From Paenibacillus dendritiformis (lineage in GTDB: Bacteria > Bacillota > Bacilli > Paenibacillales > Paenibacillaceae): a DNA stretch of 36,574 bases. Below are positions 1 to 7,534 of this stretch, piece after piece. The DNA lies in the NCBI RefSeq assembly GCF_015845845.1, contig NZ_LDIG01000254.1, forward strand, positions 1 to 36,574, written 5' to 3'. The position numbers and the translations under genes are program-made. Each line of letters begins with the position of its first letter. Position 1 is the first letter of the stretch. A model generated the notes under the pieces. That model was not told where the DNA came from and made no database searches. It was given only the letters and a program-made list of their open reading frames with translations.

Positions 1-159
1 CTGCTCGCGGTCGCCGGCGGCGTACCGCTCGGCGCGCTTATCTTCGCCGGGCTGGCCCTGCGGCTCGGCCTGGTGCGGCCGCAGGAGCTGGCCGCCCTGC
101 CTCGCATCGGGCCGGCGCTCGTCCGGATCGCGGCCAAGATCGCGCCGCGGAACAGATAA
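1..159 (+). CDS. 3' end of a YabM/SpoVB-like polysaccharide or lipid flippase (partial)
   Basis: The window opens inside a reading frame of 52 codons ending in TAA at 157-159. The visible part is a small-residue-rich hydrophobic stretch (LLAVAGGVPLGALIFAGLAL), then a short basic tail ending KIAPRNR. This fits the last membrane helix and cytosolic end of a MATE-like/SpoVB transporter. The call rests mainly on context: in B. subtilis the gene just upstream of mazG/yabN is yabM, a polysaccharide-biosynthesis (SpoVB-like) membrane protein. Too little sequence is present for a family call from motifs alone. Only 48 bp separate its stop from mazG. Confidence 0.5.
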   Translation: MLAVAGGVPLGALIFAGLALRLGLVRPQELAALPRIGPALVRIAAKIAPRNR

Positions 160-207
160 CGGACGGTTCTTCCCCGGGGAGAACCGCGACACGAAGGAGG
201 CATTCCC

Positions 208-1713
208 ATGTCAGGAACAATCACGGTCGTCGGGCTCGGCTCCGGCGACGCCGGACAGCTGTCGCTGGACGCATGGAACCGGCTCCGCCGGGCGGAGCGG
301 CTGTATGTGCGCACGGAGCGCCATCCGGTGATGTCGCTGCTGCAGGACGAAGGGACGGCGTACCGTTCATTCGACGAGGTATACGAAGCGAAGGACGATT
401 TCCCGGCGGTGTACGAGGAGATTACCCGGACGTTAATCGGGGCGGCGCAGGATGGCGGTTCGGTCGTCTACGCCGTGCCGGGCCATCCGATGGTGGCGGA
501 GGCCACCGTGAAGCTGCTGGCCGAACGCTGCCCGGCCGAGGGCATCCGGCTGGAGATCCGGGGCGGCGAGAGCTTCCTCGATCAAGCCTTCATCCGGCTC
601 GGCTTCGACCCGATCGAAGGATTCCAGCTGCTGGATGCGAGCGGACTGAAGCGATACATGCTCAATCCCCGGTTGCACACCGTTATCGGACAAGTGTATG
701 ATACGTTTACGGCTTCCGAAGTGAAGTTGGGCTTGATGGAAGTATACCCGGACGATTACGAGGTCATCGCCGCTCATGCGCTCGGCGTCGAGGGGCAGGA
801 GGAGATCCGCCGCGTGCCGTTGTACGAGCTGGATCGGCTGGAGGGCTACGGGAACCTGTCGCTCATCTACGTGCCGCGCTCGGAGGCGGACGAGGTGCTG
901 AACGGCACGTTCGACAAGCTGCACGAGATCGTGGCGACGCTGCGCAGTCCCGAAGGCTGTCCCTGGGATCGGGAACAGACGCATCAGTCGATTCGCAAAA
1001 ACTTCATCGAAGAGACCTATGAGGTGCTGGAAACGATCGACGATGACGATCCCGTCGGCATGCAGGAGGAACTGGGCGACGTGCTGCTCCAGATTATGCT
1101 GCATGCCCAGATGGAGGAAGAGACGGGGACCTTCTCGGCATATGATGTCATTCGGGGCCTGAACGAGAAGCTCATCTTCCGCCATCCTCACGTGTTCGGG
1201 GACAAGGCGGCCGCCGATTCGGAATCGGCGCTCCGCAATTGGGAGCAGATGAAGGCCGAGGAGAAGCGGCGCAAGGGACGCGACGCGGAACGGAAGTCCG
1301 TCTTGGACGGGGTGCCGCGCGATTTGCCGGCGTTGATGAAGGCCCGGGAGCTGCAGCATAAAGCGGCGAAGGTCGGCTTCGACTGGGATCGGATCGAGGA
1401 TGTACTTGACAAACTGGCCGAAGAATTGCAAGAATTGCGAGAGGCGATCAGATTGGCAGAGACGGCGAACGGCGGGGACAAGCACCGCGCGCATGCCGTA
1501 GAGGAGCTGGGAGACGTGCTGTTCGCGGCAGTAAATGCGGCAAGATTTCTGGGAGCCGACCCGGAAGAAGCGTTGACGGGGACGAACCGCAAATTTATTC
1601 GCCGTTTTCAATATATTGAGGAACAGCTTCGTATAAACGGCAAATCTTTTGACCAGACTGATTTACTAGAAATGGAGAAGTGGTGGCAGGAAGCGAAGCT
1701 GCTGAAGCCTTGA
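208..1713 (+). CDS. mazG: MazG/YabN: tetrapyrrole methylase-like domain fused to nucleoside triphosphate pyrophosphohydrolase
   Basis: A two-part protein of 501 residues. Residues 1 to about 220 look like the SAM-dependent tetrapyrrole (corrin/porphyrin) methylase fold, opening with ITVVGLGSGDAGQLS. The rest is MazG, which hydrolyses NTPs to NMP and PPi and is thought to clean damaged or non-canonical nucleotides. Two MazG modules are visible: one around residues 235-400 with EETYEVLETI and EELGDVLLQI, and one near the C-terminus with EELQELREAI and EELGDVLFAA. These acidic helices bind Mg2+. Length matches B. subtilis YabN. The ATG at 208 has an AAGGAGG ribosome site at 194-200. What the methylase-like half does in this fusion is not established. 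Confidence 0.93.
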   Translation: MSGTITVVGLGSGDAGQLSLDAWNRLRRAERLYVRTERHPVMSLLQDEGTAYRSFDEVYEAKDDFPAVYEEITRTLIGAAQDGGSVVYAVPGHPMVAEATVKLLAERCPAEGIRLEIRGGESFLDQAFIRLGFDPIEGFQLLDASGLKRYMLNPRLHTVIGQVYDTFTASEVKLGLMEVYPDDYEVIAAHALGVEGQEEIRRVPLYELDRLEGYGNLSLIYVPRSEADEVLNGTFDKLHEIVATLRSPEGCPWDREQTHQSIRKNFIEETYEVLETIDDDDPVGMQEELGDVLLQIMLHAQMEEETGTFSAYDVIRGLNEKLIFRHPHVFGDKAAADSESALRNWEQMKAEEKRRKGRDAERKSVLDGVPRDLPALMKARELQHKAAKVGFDWDRIEDVLDKLAEELQELREAIRLAETANGGDKHRAHAVEELGDVLFAAVNAARFLGADPEEALTGTNRKFIRRFQYIEEQLRINGKSFDQTDLLEMEKWWQEAKLLKP

Positions 1714-1910
1714 CCGGAGCGGTCGGCGGCCTGATAACCCTATTTTTCGTCAAAATATGAAAAAGTGCCGTAACCGGGGAGGATTTTACTCGCAAAGCAA
1801 GAATACATACATGCGAGAATACAACATAGATTGTATTTTGCGACTCCGGCATCAGCCCGCGAGCCAACACACTCTATTGAATGACTAATAGGATTGGGAG
1901 GCCAATAAAC

Positions 1911-2183
1911 ATGAACAAAACAGATTTGATCAACAACATCTCGGAGAAAAGCGGATTGACCAAAAAAGACGTAGAAGCGGTATTGAACGGCTTCTTCGGC
2001 GAAGTTACAGACGCCTTGTCCAAAGGCGACAAAGTGCAACTGATTGGATTCGGCACATTCGAGACTCGCAAGCGCGCTGGCCGTACGGGCCGCAACCCGC
2101 AAACGGGCAACACCATCGAAATTCCGGAATCGACAGTTCCGGCATTCAAAGCGGGCAACAAGCTTAAAGAAGCTGTAAAATAA
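1911..2183 (+). CDS. hup: HU-family histone-like DNA-binding protein
   Basis: A 90-residue bacterial HU/HBsu protein that bends and compacts DNA as a dimer. It shows the family pattern: MNKTDLINNI at the start, the helical dimerisation body, GFGTFETRKRAGRTGRNPQ, and the DNA-intercalating arm ending around IPESTVPAFKAG. An in-frame ATG lies 30 nt upstream (1881), but the family start and the GGGAGG ribosome site at 1896-1901 point to 1911. Its stop overlaps the rqcP start (TAATG). The 197-bp gap after mazG suggests its own promoter, but I cannot pick a convincing one. In B. subtilis no HU gene lies at this spot between yabN and yabO. Confidence 0.95.
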   Translation: MNKTDLINNISEKSGLTKKDVEAVLNGFFGEVTDALSKGDKVQLIGFGTFETRKRAGRTGRNPQTGNTIEIPESTVPAFKAGNKLKEAVK

Positions 2184-2461
2184 TGCGTCTCGACAAGTTC
2201 CTGAAGGTTTCGCGGCTCATTAAGCGGCGCACCGTAGCCAAAGATGTGTCCGAACAGGGACGCGTCATGTTGAACGGCCGCGAGGCGAAGCCGAGCACGG
2301 CCGTCAAGGTGGGTGACGAGATTACGGTTCAGTTCGGGCAGAAGCTCGTCACCGTCCGTATCGAGCGTCTCCAGGAGACGACGAAGAAGGAAGAAGCAGC
2401 GGGCATGTACACGCTGCTGAAGGAAGAGCCTATTCCGCGATCGCAGGATCTGGAATGGTAA
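2183..2461 (+). CDS. rqcP: RqcP/YabO, S4-domain ribosome quality-control factor
   Basis: A 92-residue S4 RNA-binding protein of the Hsp15/YabO family. The S4 domain fills the first two thirds: MRLDKFLKVSRLIKRRTVAK, then the loop VSEQGRVMLNGREAKPS and a strand with VKVGDEITVQF. In B. subtilis RqcP binds the 50S subunit near the P-site tRNA and works with RqcH to add alanine tails to nascent chains on stalled ribosomes. The ATG at 2183 overlaps the hup stop codon, so the two genes are translationally coupled. A hairpin at 2477-2518 follows 16 bp after the stop. In B. subtilis the next gene is yabP; here the que operon intervenes. Confidence 0.92.
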   Translation: MRLDKFLKVSRLIKRRTVAKDVSEQGRVMLNGREAKPSTAVKVGDEITVQFGQKLVTVRIERLQETTKKEEAAGMYTLLKEEPIPRSQDLEW

Positions 2462-2476
2462 TCGCCAAGAATCCAT

Positions 2477-2518
2477 CAAGAACGGCCCTTTCCCGACAAC
2501 GGGGGAGGGCCGTTCTTG
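2477..2518 (+). terminator. Hairpin after rqcP, probable terminator
   Basis: A long stem pairs CAAGAACGGCCCT (2477-2489) with AGGGCCGTTCTTG (2506-2518), extended inward by C-G and T-G pairs around a short loop. There is only a weak T-run after it, so factor-independent termination may be partial. It separates the mazG-hup-rqcP unit from the que promoter. Confidence 0.6.
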
Positions 2519-2599
2519 TGCTTCCCGGGAGGCGAGCGCTGCCCCGCGGCAGGGGCATCAGGCGGGTTCGGGCGCGAATCGCAGAGGGAAAATAAGCCT

Positions 2600-2628
2600 T
2601 TGAATCTCTTCCCCCCGTTTCCTATAAT
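2600..2628 (+). promoter_or_regulatory. Sigma-A promoter of the que operon
   Basis: TTGAAT at 2600-2605 and TATAAT at 2623-2628 with exactly 17 bp between them. Transcription would begin near 2635, about 35 nt before the preQ1 aptamer. Confidence 0.85.
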
Positions 2629-2668
2629 AGACGTATAACCAAATACATTCCGCCGGATTCCCGGCGGG

Positions 2669-2703
2669 AGAGGTTCGCAATCTCCCTCTATAAAAAACTA
2701 AGG
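2669..2703 (+). promoter_or_regulatory. PreQ1-I riboswitch aptamer
   Basis: The class I preQ1 aptamer is clear by eye. P1 is AGAGG (2669-2673) with CCTCT (2685-2689). The loop begins TTCGCAAT and holds the cytosine expected to read preQ1. The A-rich tail ATAAAAAACTAAGG folds back as the pseudoknot strand. It lies between a sigma-A promoter and queC, as in the B. subtilis queCDEF leader. Together with the terminator at 2706-2752 it forms a transcription switch that should turn the operon off when preQ1 is plentiful. Confidence 0.93.
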
Positions 2704-2705
2704 CT

Positions 2706-2752
2706 GACAGCATCCGCATGGGTATGGCTTTTCCTTGGTGTTGTCTTTTTTT
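2706..2752 (+). terminator. Riboswitch-controlled terminator with competing antiterminator
   Basis: GACAGCATC (2706-2714) pairs over nine positions, with two G-U pairs, with GGTGTTGTC (2737-2745), followed by seven T (2746-2752): an intrinsic terminator. The alternative fold pairs ACTAAGG (2697-2703, the 3' strand of the aptamer) with CCTTGGT (2733-2739), using the G-G-T also needed by the terminator. The two folds exclude each other. Ligand binding locks ACTAA in the pseudoknot, frees GGT and should cause termination. Confidence 0.8.
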
Positions 2753-2865
2753 GTGCTTATGGAGGCGGGGGAAAGCGGCGCAGGCCGGATCGCCCCTGCT
2801 TCGAATGGACCGATGCACATGCCTTCGTCTTGTTCTGTAGAGGAATAAGAAGGGATGGACACAGA

Positions 2866-3603
2866 ATGAATGATGCAAAGAACCGTAAGGAAGCTGCCGC
2901 AGATCGGGCGGCGGGCGCAGACGTCATGGGCCAGCCGCAGGAGAAGGCGGTCGTCGTCTTCAGCGGCGGGCAGGACAGCACGACCTGCCTGTTCTGGGCC
3001 CTGGAGCGATTCGATGCCGTCGAGACGGTGACGTTCGACTACGGACAGCGCCACCGCAGCGAGCTGGAGCATGCGAAGCGGATCGCAGCCAAGCTGCAGG
3101 TGCCGAATCGCGTGCTCGACATGACGCTGCTCAATCAACTGGCGCCGAACGCGCTCACCCGGGCCGATATCGACATTGCCCAGGAGGAGGGCGGACTGCC
3201 CAACACGTTCGTCGAGGGGCGCAATCTGCTCTTCTTCTCGTTTGCCGCGATCTACGCGAAGCAGATCGGCGCCCGGCATATCGTGACGGGCGTCTGCGAG
3301 ACCGACTTCAGCGGCTATCCCGATTGCCGGGACGTCTTTGTCAAATCGCTGAACGTCACGCTCAATCTGGCAATGGACTACGGCTTCGTCCTTCATACGC
3401 CGCTCATGTGGCTGAACAAGGCCGAGACTTGGCGTCTGGCAGACGAGCTGGGGGCATTCGACTTCGTGCGCGCGGAGACCGTGACCTGCTATAACGGGCT
3501 CCCGGGCGACGGCTGCGGCGAATGCCCGTCCTGCAAGCTGCGGCGGGCCGGGCTGGAGAGCTATCTCGCGGAGAGAGCGCAGAAGGCGGGGGCCGGAGCA
3601 TGA
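2866..3603 (+). CDS. queC: QueC, 7-cyano-7-deazaguanine (preQ0) synthase
   Basis: QueC uses ATP and ammonia to turn 7-carboxy-7-deazaguanine into preQ0, a step toward queuosine in tRNA. The PP-loop ATP site SGGQDSTT is near residue 33. The zinc site at the C-terminal end carries the expected cysteines ([19 protein letters not shown]). I chose ATG 2866, preceded by AGAAGGG at about 2848-2854. This leaves a 26-residue leader before the usual start of the fold ([10 protein letters not shown]). An upstream TTG at 2830 lacks a ribosome site, and ATG 2926 also lacks one. The stop overlaps queD (ATGA). The mRNA leader carries the preQ1 riboswitch, so product feedback is expected. Confidence 0.95.
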   Translation: MNDAKNRKEAAADRAAGADVMGQPQEKAVVVFSGGQDSTTCLFWALERFDAVETVTFDYGQRHRSELEHAKRIAAKLQVPNRVLDMTLLNQLAPNALTRADIDIAQEEGGLPNTFVEGRNLLFFSFAAIYAKQIGARHIVTGVCETDFSGYPDCRDVFVKSLNVTLNLAMDYGFVLHTPLMWLNKAETWRLADELGAFDFVRAETVTCYNGLPGDGCGECPSCKLRRAGLESYLAERAQKAGAGA

Positions 3604-4088
3604 ACAGGCCGGGCCCGTTCCGCATCGTCGAGAAGCTGCAGCAATACGGAACCGATATAACCCGCGAGTCGCTGCGCTACCATAAGCGCCGCGTGCTCGT
3701 CAGCAAGGAATTCACCTTCGATGCGGCGCATCATCTGCACGCTTACGAAGGCAAATGCAAAAATTTGCACGGCCATACGTACAAGGCCGTGTTCGGCCTG
3801 AGCGGCTATCCGGACGACATTGGCATCGCGCTTGATTTCGGAGACATCAAGGAAATTTGGAAGGAGCGAATCGAGCCGTATCTCGATCACCGCTATTTGA
3901 ATGAGACGCTCCCCCCGATGAACACGACTGCGGAGAATATGGTCGTCTGGCTGTATGAGCAGATGAGCGCCGCGTTGGCGGAGGAGCCGTACCGCTCCCG
4001 CTGCGAAGGCGGGCGGGTCGAGTTCGTCCGTCTCTACGAGACGCCGACAAGCTATGCCGAGGCGAGACGGGAGTGGATGGAGCGATGA
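3600..4088 (+). CDS. queD: QueD, 6-carboxy-5,6,7,8-tetrahydropterin synthase
   Basis: QueD converts dihydroneopterin triphosphate to 6-carboxytetrahydropterin, the first dedicated step toward preQ0. The zinc-binding histidines of the PTPS fold are visible: AAHHLH near residue 43, and HGHTYK, preceded by the catalytic-type cysteine in GKCKNLHGH. The protein has 162 residues, slightly longer than B. subtilis QueD because of an N-terminal tail of about 38 residues before EFTFDAAHH. The ATG at 3600 overlaps the queC stop. It also overlaps queE at its own stop, so the three genes are read as a tightly coupled set. Confidence 0.94.
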   Translation: MNRPGPFRIVEKLQQYGTDITRESLRYHKRRVLVSKEFTFDAAHHLHAYEGKCKNLHGHTYKAVFGLSGYPDDIGIALDFGDIKEIWKERIEPYLDHRYLNETLPPMNTTAENMVVWLYEQMSAALAEEPYRSRCEGGRVEFVRLYETPTSYAEARREWMER

Positions 4089-4810
4089 CAATACCGGTGC
4101 TCGAACTGTTCGGGCCGACCGTCCAGGGCGAAGGCATGCTGGTCGGCCGGAAGACGATGTTCGTCCGGACGGCCGGCTGCGACTACCGCTGCTCCTGGTG
4201 CGATTCCGCCTTCACGTGGGACGGATCGGCGAAGGAGGAGATTCGCAGCCTGACGGCGGAAGACATCCTGCGGGAGCTGAACGCGCTCGCCGCCGGCCGC
4301 TTCGATCATGTCACGATCTCGGGCGGCAATCCCGCCCTGATTCCCGGCATCGGCGAGCTTGTGCGCCTGCTGGGAGAGCACGGCATTCGCACCGCGGTGG
4401 AGACGCAGGGCTCGCGGTGGCAGGATTGGCTGCTGGACATCGATGACGTCACGCTCTCGCCGAAGCCGCCCAGCTCCGGCATGAACACCGATGAAGCGCG
4501 GCTCGATCAGATTGTGAGCCGGCTGCGGGATCGCGCGGACCGGAGGGGGCTGTGCTTGAAGATCGTCGTCTTCGACGAACGGGATCTTGCGTATGCTATT
4601 CACATGCATGAGCGTTACCCGGACATTCCGTTCGTCCTCCAGACGGGGAATGACGATGTGCGGAGCTCGGATGACCGCGAGCTGATCCGGAAGCTGCTCG
4701 GCCGGTATGAATGGCTGATCGATCAGGTCGCGGCCGATCCGCGCCTAAACCGGGTGTGGGTGCTGCCGCAGCTCCACACGCTCGTATGGGGCAACAAACG
4801 CGGCGTATAA
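4085..4810 (+). CDS. queE: QueE, 7-carboxy-7-deazaguanine synthase (radical SAM)
   Basis: QueE rearranges 6-carboxytetrahydropterin to 7-carboxy-7-deazaguanine using SAM and a [4Fe-4S] cluster. The cluster motif CDYRCSWC begins at residue 32 (Cys32, Cys36, Cys39), and the N-terminal signature LFGPTVQGEG is intact. GGNPAL matches the substrate/SAM-binding region. The start ATG at 4085 overlaps the queD stop (ATGA) and has a GGAGTGGATGGAG purine-rich stretch before it. An in-frame GTG at 4073 would add four residues and is less likely. Length (241) is normal for the family. Confidence 0.94.
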   Translation: MTIPVLELFGPTVQGEGMLVGRKTMFVRTAGCDYRCSWCDSAFTWDGSAKEEIRSLTAEDILRELNALAAGRFDHVTISGGNPALIPGIGELVRLLGEHGIRTAVETQGSRWQDWLLDIDDVTLSPKPPSSGMNTDEARLDQIVSRLRDRADRRGLCLKIVVFDERDLAYAIHMHERYPDIPFVLQTGNDDVRSSDDRELIRKLLGRYEWLIDQVAADPRLNRVWVLPQLHTLVWGNKRGV

Positions 4811-4920
4811 CAAACAGGCAGGCCTGTCGTCAGGCCGTTCGCTCAGTATTCGCCCCGGCGCCGAGCCGGGACGCTTATGAATGAGGCACGAATAACCGAT
4901 AAAGAAGGGGAGGCAATCAC
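4811..4920 (+). other. queE-queF spacer with two GC-rich hairpins
   Basis: The only gap inside the que operon. It holds two small perfect stems, ACAGGC/GCCTGT (4814-4827) and CCCGGC/GCCGGG (4854-4870). Neither is followed by a T-run and I see no promoter, so queF is probably co-transcribed. The stems may tune mRNA stability or processing (inference). Confidence 0.4.
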
Positions 4921-5412
4921 ATGGCAGGCAGGAACGAAGCCGAATTGCAGTTGAAGCATCTCGGAGGGAAGACGGAATACGCGACCGACTACGCGCCTCA
5001 TGTACTGGAGGCGTTCGACAATAAGCATCCGAACCGCGATTATTTCGTCAAATTCAACTGTCCGGAGTTCACCAGTCTCTGTCCGATGACGGGGCAGCCG
5101 GACTTCGCGACGATGTATATCAGCTATATTCCGGACCGGAAGTGCGTCGAGAGCAAGTCGCTGAAGCTCTATATGTTCAGCTTCCGCAATCATGGCGACT
5201 TCCACGAGGATTGCGTCAATATCATTATGAATGATCTGATCGGGCTGCTCGATCCGAAATATATTGAAGTATGGGGCAAGTTCACGCCGCGCGGCGGCAT
5301 TTCTATCGATCCGTACTGCAATTACGGCCGTCCCGGCACAAAATACGAAGAGATGGCGGCTTATCGCCTGATGAATCATGATTTGTACCCGGAAACGGTC
5401 GATAACCGGTAA
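4921..5412 (+). CDS. queF: QueF, NADPH-dependent preQ0 reductase
   Basis: QueF reduces the nitrile of preQ0 to the aminomethyl group of preQ1, the last step before insertion into tRNA. It is the short, unimodular type I form (163 residues) of the tunnelling fold. The nucleophilic cysteine is Cys54 in [12 protein letters not shown], and the QueF signature [13 protein letters not shown] follows at about residue 78. FHEDC carries the conserved His-Glu. The ATG has GAAGGGGAGG upstream. Its product preQ1 is the ligand of the riboswitch at the head of the operon, which closes the feedback loop. Confidence 0.95.
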   Translation: MAGRNEAELQLKHLGGKTEYATDYAPHVLEAFDNKHPNRDYFVKFNCPEFTSLCPMTGQPDFATMYISYIPDRKCVESKSLKLYMFSFRNHGDFHEDCVNIIMNDLIGLLDPKYIEVWGKFTPRGGISIDPYCNYGRPGTKYEEMAAYRLMNHDLYPETVDNR

Positions 5413-5413
5413 T

Positions 5414-5446
5414 AGAGGTTGATCAAAAAGTCTGTTTTGATCACGC
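5414..5446. repeat. Short palindromic repeat copy A (internally deleted form)
   Basis: A perfect 9-bp inverted repeat, TGATCAAAA (5420-5428) and TTTTGATCA (5435-5443), lies just after queF. Its flanks, AGAGGT before and CGCACT after, match those of the longer element at 10946-11027, which has GTTCAAAAAG/CTTTTTGAAC arms. Copy A looks like the two ends of that element with the middle missing. Confidence 0.6.
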
Positions 5447-5483
5447 ACTGATAGAGAAATATTGGAAGAGTGGCCGCGTTGAA

Positions 5484-5512
5484 GTTCTATTCCGGCATTC
5501 CCTTCATAAGCT
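5484..5512 (+). promoter_or_regulatory. Possible sigma-E-type promoter of yabP
   Basis: CATAAGCT at 5505-5512 resembles the sigma-E -10 (CATAnnnT), and GTTCTAT at 5484-5490 is a poor -35 at 14 bp. yabP belongs to the mother-cell sigma-E regulon in B. subtilis, which is the main reason to mention it. The -35 match is weak. Confidence 0.25.
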
Positions 5513-5536
5513 AGTGTTGAGAAGGAGGTACATGCC

Positions 5537-5824
5537 ATGATGGAATTGAACAAGCCAACGGCCAAGCGCCAGGAGATTAAAATGGTCAACCGCAAGCTGC
5601 TGGAGATTAGCGGGGTAAGCAAAGTGGAAAGCTTCGACAGCGAGGAGTTCCTGCTTGATACCGAGTGCGGATTTCTGACCATACGCGGCCACAATCTTCA
5701 TATCAAAAACTTGAGCCTTGAACAAGGACAAGTCGCCATTGAAGGCACGGTCAACTCCCTGACCTACCTGGATGCGAGCTCGCACGATAAATCCAAAGGC
5801 TTCTTCGGGAAGTTATTCAAGTGA
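5537..5824 (+). CDS. yabP: YabP, sporulation protein
   Basis: A small protein of 95 residues matching B. subtilis YabP in length, position and sequence character (LLEISGVSKVESFDSEEFLLD, then FLTIRGHNLHIKNL). YabP and YabQ are made in the mother cell under sigma-E. YabQ is needed for cortex formation; the exact role of YabP is not known. There is no signal peptide or membrane helix. The ATG at 5537 follows a strong GAAGGAGG at 5521-5528. The stop overlaps the GTG of yabQ. Confidence 0.9.
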   Translation: MMELNKPTAKRQEIKMVNRKLLEISGVSKVESFDSEEFLLDTECGFLTIRGHNLHIKNLSLEQGQVAIEGTVNSLTYLDASSHDKSKGFFGKLFK

Positions 5825-6465
5825 GTCTATACGTACAATGGACGACCATGCTGCTCATGATGCTGAGCGGCTTGGCGCTGGGCATCGTATTTGACGGCTA
5901 CCGCGTCGTAGCGGGACAATTCCGTTTCCCTCGGTGGACGGTTCCGCTGCTGGATTTGCTGTATTGGCTGGCTGCGACGCTGTTCGTGTTTCAGATGCTC
6001 GTGAAGGGCAATCAGGGAGAGCTTCGATTTTACGTCTTTCTTGGCCTGGCCGCCGGGGCGTGGTTGTATGTCATCCTTCTCAGCAAGGTCACGGTCGCGA
6101 TCGTGACGTGGCTCGTGCGGGCCACATTGGCAATCTCCCGGTTCATCCGCCGGTGCCTGTATGTTGTGCTCGTGCTGCCAGTCAAGGGCTTATGGATCTT
6201 TACAAAAGGTCTAGGCGCGTTTTTGCTGTCGGCGTCTATGTTCATCGGAAAAATTGTGCTACAATGTGTTAAGCCGCTATGGTTGCTGGTCCGATGGATT
6301 TTCCGGCCGCTCGTCCTCCCGATTTGGGAACGGCTGGGCATGACGGAACGGCTTTGCCGGATCAAGGAGAAGGTATTTTCTGGTATGCGTCGAATGAATC
6401 AATGGGTGGCAGCGGGAAGAGCGAAGGCGGCTCGTCTGCTGCGCCTGTTTCATCATAAGAAGTAA
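5821..6465 (+). CDS. yabQ: YabQ, sporulation membrane protein
   Basis: A 214-residue membrane protein of the YabQ family. Hydrophobic segments are seen at about residues 5-25 (TMLLMMLSGLALGIVFDGYR), 40-60, 68-95 and 105-135, followed by a basic C-terminal region. In B. subtilis YabQ localises to the forespore-surrounding membrane and is required for cortex assembly. The GTG start at 5821 is supported by its overlap with the yabP stop (GTGA). The next in-frame ATG (5848) would cut into the first membrane helix. It lies in the yabP-yabQ-divIC run. Confidence 0.9.
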   Translation: MSLYVQWTTMLLMMLSGLALGIVFDGYRVVAGQFRFPRWTVPLLDLLYWLAATLFVFQMLVKGNQGELRFYVFLGLAAGAWLYVILLSKVTVAIVTWLVRATLAISRFIRRCLYVVLVLPVKGLWIFTKGLGAFLLSASMFIGKIVLQCVKPLWLLVRWIFRPLVLPIWERLGMTERLCRIKEKVFSGMRRMNQWVAAGRAKAARLLRLFHHKK

Positions 6466-6509
6466 CGGGTAATACTTTATCTGACTCTATCGAAAATGGG
6501 GGTGTGCGT

Positions 6510-6830
6510 ATGTCTGCGTCCCGGACACCGGACCGTACTCGTGAGAACAAAATGGCGGGAGCCAAGCGAAGATTGCGATTGTGGATGGGTTTTATGGTGG
6601 TGTTTGCGGGGTGGGGCTTGTATACGTACATCGACCAGGCTGCTACCATTGAAGGGCTCAAAGCCGATTACAAGGTTCAGGAGAAGAAGAAGCAGGATGC
6701 CGAACTGACGAGGAACGAGGTTCAGCAGGAAGTCGATCGTCTAAATACGACGGAATATATTCTCCAGATGGCGAGAAGTCAAGGGATGCTGCTTCCGGAC
6801 GAAGTCCTTATCCGCAAGCACGAGGAATAG
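6510..6830 (+). CDS. divIC: DivIC/FtsB-family septum formation initiator
   Basis: A bitopic divisome protein of 106 residues: a short basic cytosolic tail, one membrane helix (LWMGFMVVFAGWGLYTYI, about residues 24-41), then an extracytoplasmic coiled coil (about 45-80). It ends in the family's conserved segment with TEYILQMARSQGMLLPDEV. DivIC pairs with FtsL in the division complex. I chose ATG 6510, which has GGGGGTG at 6498-6504. The GTG at 6504 lies inside that ribosome site. Confidence 0.92.
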   Translation: MSASRTPDRTRENKMAGAKRRLRLWMGFMVVFAGWGLYTYIDQAATIEGLKADYKVQEKKKQDAELTRNEVQQEVDRLNTTEYILQMARSQGMLLPDEVLIRKHEE

Positions 6831-6854
6831 GCGCCATATCGGGACAACCGTCGG

Positions 6855-6883
6855 TTGACCACTTTGTGCGGTTACAGTATAAT
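6855..6883 (+). promoter_or_regulatory. Sigma-A promoter upstream of yabR
   Basis: TTGACC at 6855-6860 and TATAAT at 6878-6883, separated by 17 bp. It starts 24 bp after the divIC stop, so yabR can be transcribed apart from the yabP-divIC unit. Confidence 0.85.
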
Positions 6884-6956
6884 CACGACATAAGCATTGC
6901 TTTCGGTAACGAAGCGGTGTGCCGTTTAACATTTTAAGGGAGGAACATTTTATTCT

Positions 6957-7418
6957 ATGACAATCGAAGTGGGCACCAAGTTACAAGGCAAGGTGACAGG
7001 CATTACGCATTTTGGGGCGTTCGTTGATCTGTCGGGAGGTGTCACGGGACTGGTTCACATCTCTGAAATTGCCGATAACTATGTCAAGGACGTGAATGAC
7101 CATTTGAAGATTGACGATATCGTCACGGTCAAAGTAATTAACGTCGACAAGGACGGCAAGATTGGCTTGTCTATCAAGCAGACAGTGGATAAGCCAGCAT
7201 CGGAGCAGAGACCGCCAAGAGGACCTCGTCAAGACCGTCCGAGAGACGGGGGAGGAAGAGGCGGCTTTGGTAACCGCGACCGGGGTGGCCGCAAGCCTAA
7301 TTTCGCTTCTTTTGAGGATAAAATGTCGCGCTTCCTTAAAGACAGTGAAGAGCGCATCTCGTCTTTGAAAAAGAACACGGAATCCAAGCGCGGAGGCCGT
7401 GGCGCACGCCGCATGTAA
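6957..7418 (+). CDS. yabR: YabR, S1 RNA-binding domain protein
   Basis: A 153-residue protein with one S1 domain (residues 1-75, GTKLQGKVTGITHFGAFVDL ... GLVHISEIAD ... KIGLSIKQ). It is followed by a disordered, strongly basic Gly/Arg/Pro-rich linker (about 80-120), and a short charged helix ending in RGGRGARRM. The S1 fold binds RNA; the Arg-Gly tail should add non-specific RNA affinity. The family is a general-stress-protein-13-like group whose precise role is not settled. AGGGAGGA lies 12 nt before the ATG at 6957. It has its own promoter and a strong terminator. Confidence 0.9.
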   Translation: MTIEVGTKLQGKVTGITHFGAFVDLSGGVTGLVHISEIADNYVKDVNDHLKIDDIVTVKVINVDKDGKIGLSIKQTVDKPASEQRPPRGPRQDRPRDGGGRGGFGNRDRGGRKPNFASFEDKMSRFLKDSEERISSLKKNTESKRGGRGARRM

Positions 7419-7436
7419 TAGATGACCAAGTTAACG

Positions 7437-7473
7437 AAGCCGCAGACCGGGAACCCGGTGTTGCGGCTTTTTT
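7437..7473 (+). terminator. Rho-independent terminator after yabR
   Basis: AAGCCGCA (7437-7444) pairs with TGCGGCTT (7462-7469), with an inner CCGGG/CCCGG stem, followed by six T ending at 7473. Confidence 0.93.
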
Positions 7474-7534
7474 GCTTCTTGGCTTTGTTGGCTGCGGGTC
7501 GGTTTGTTCGGTTTAGGGTGTGCTGATGGGGGCA

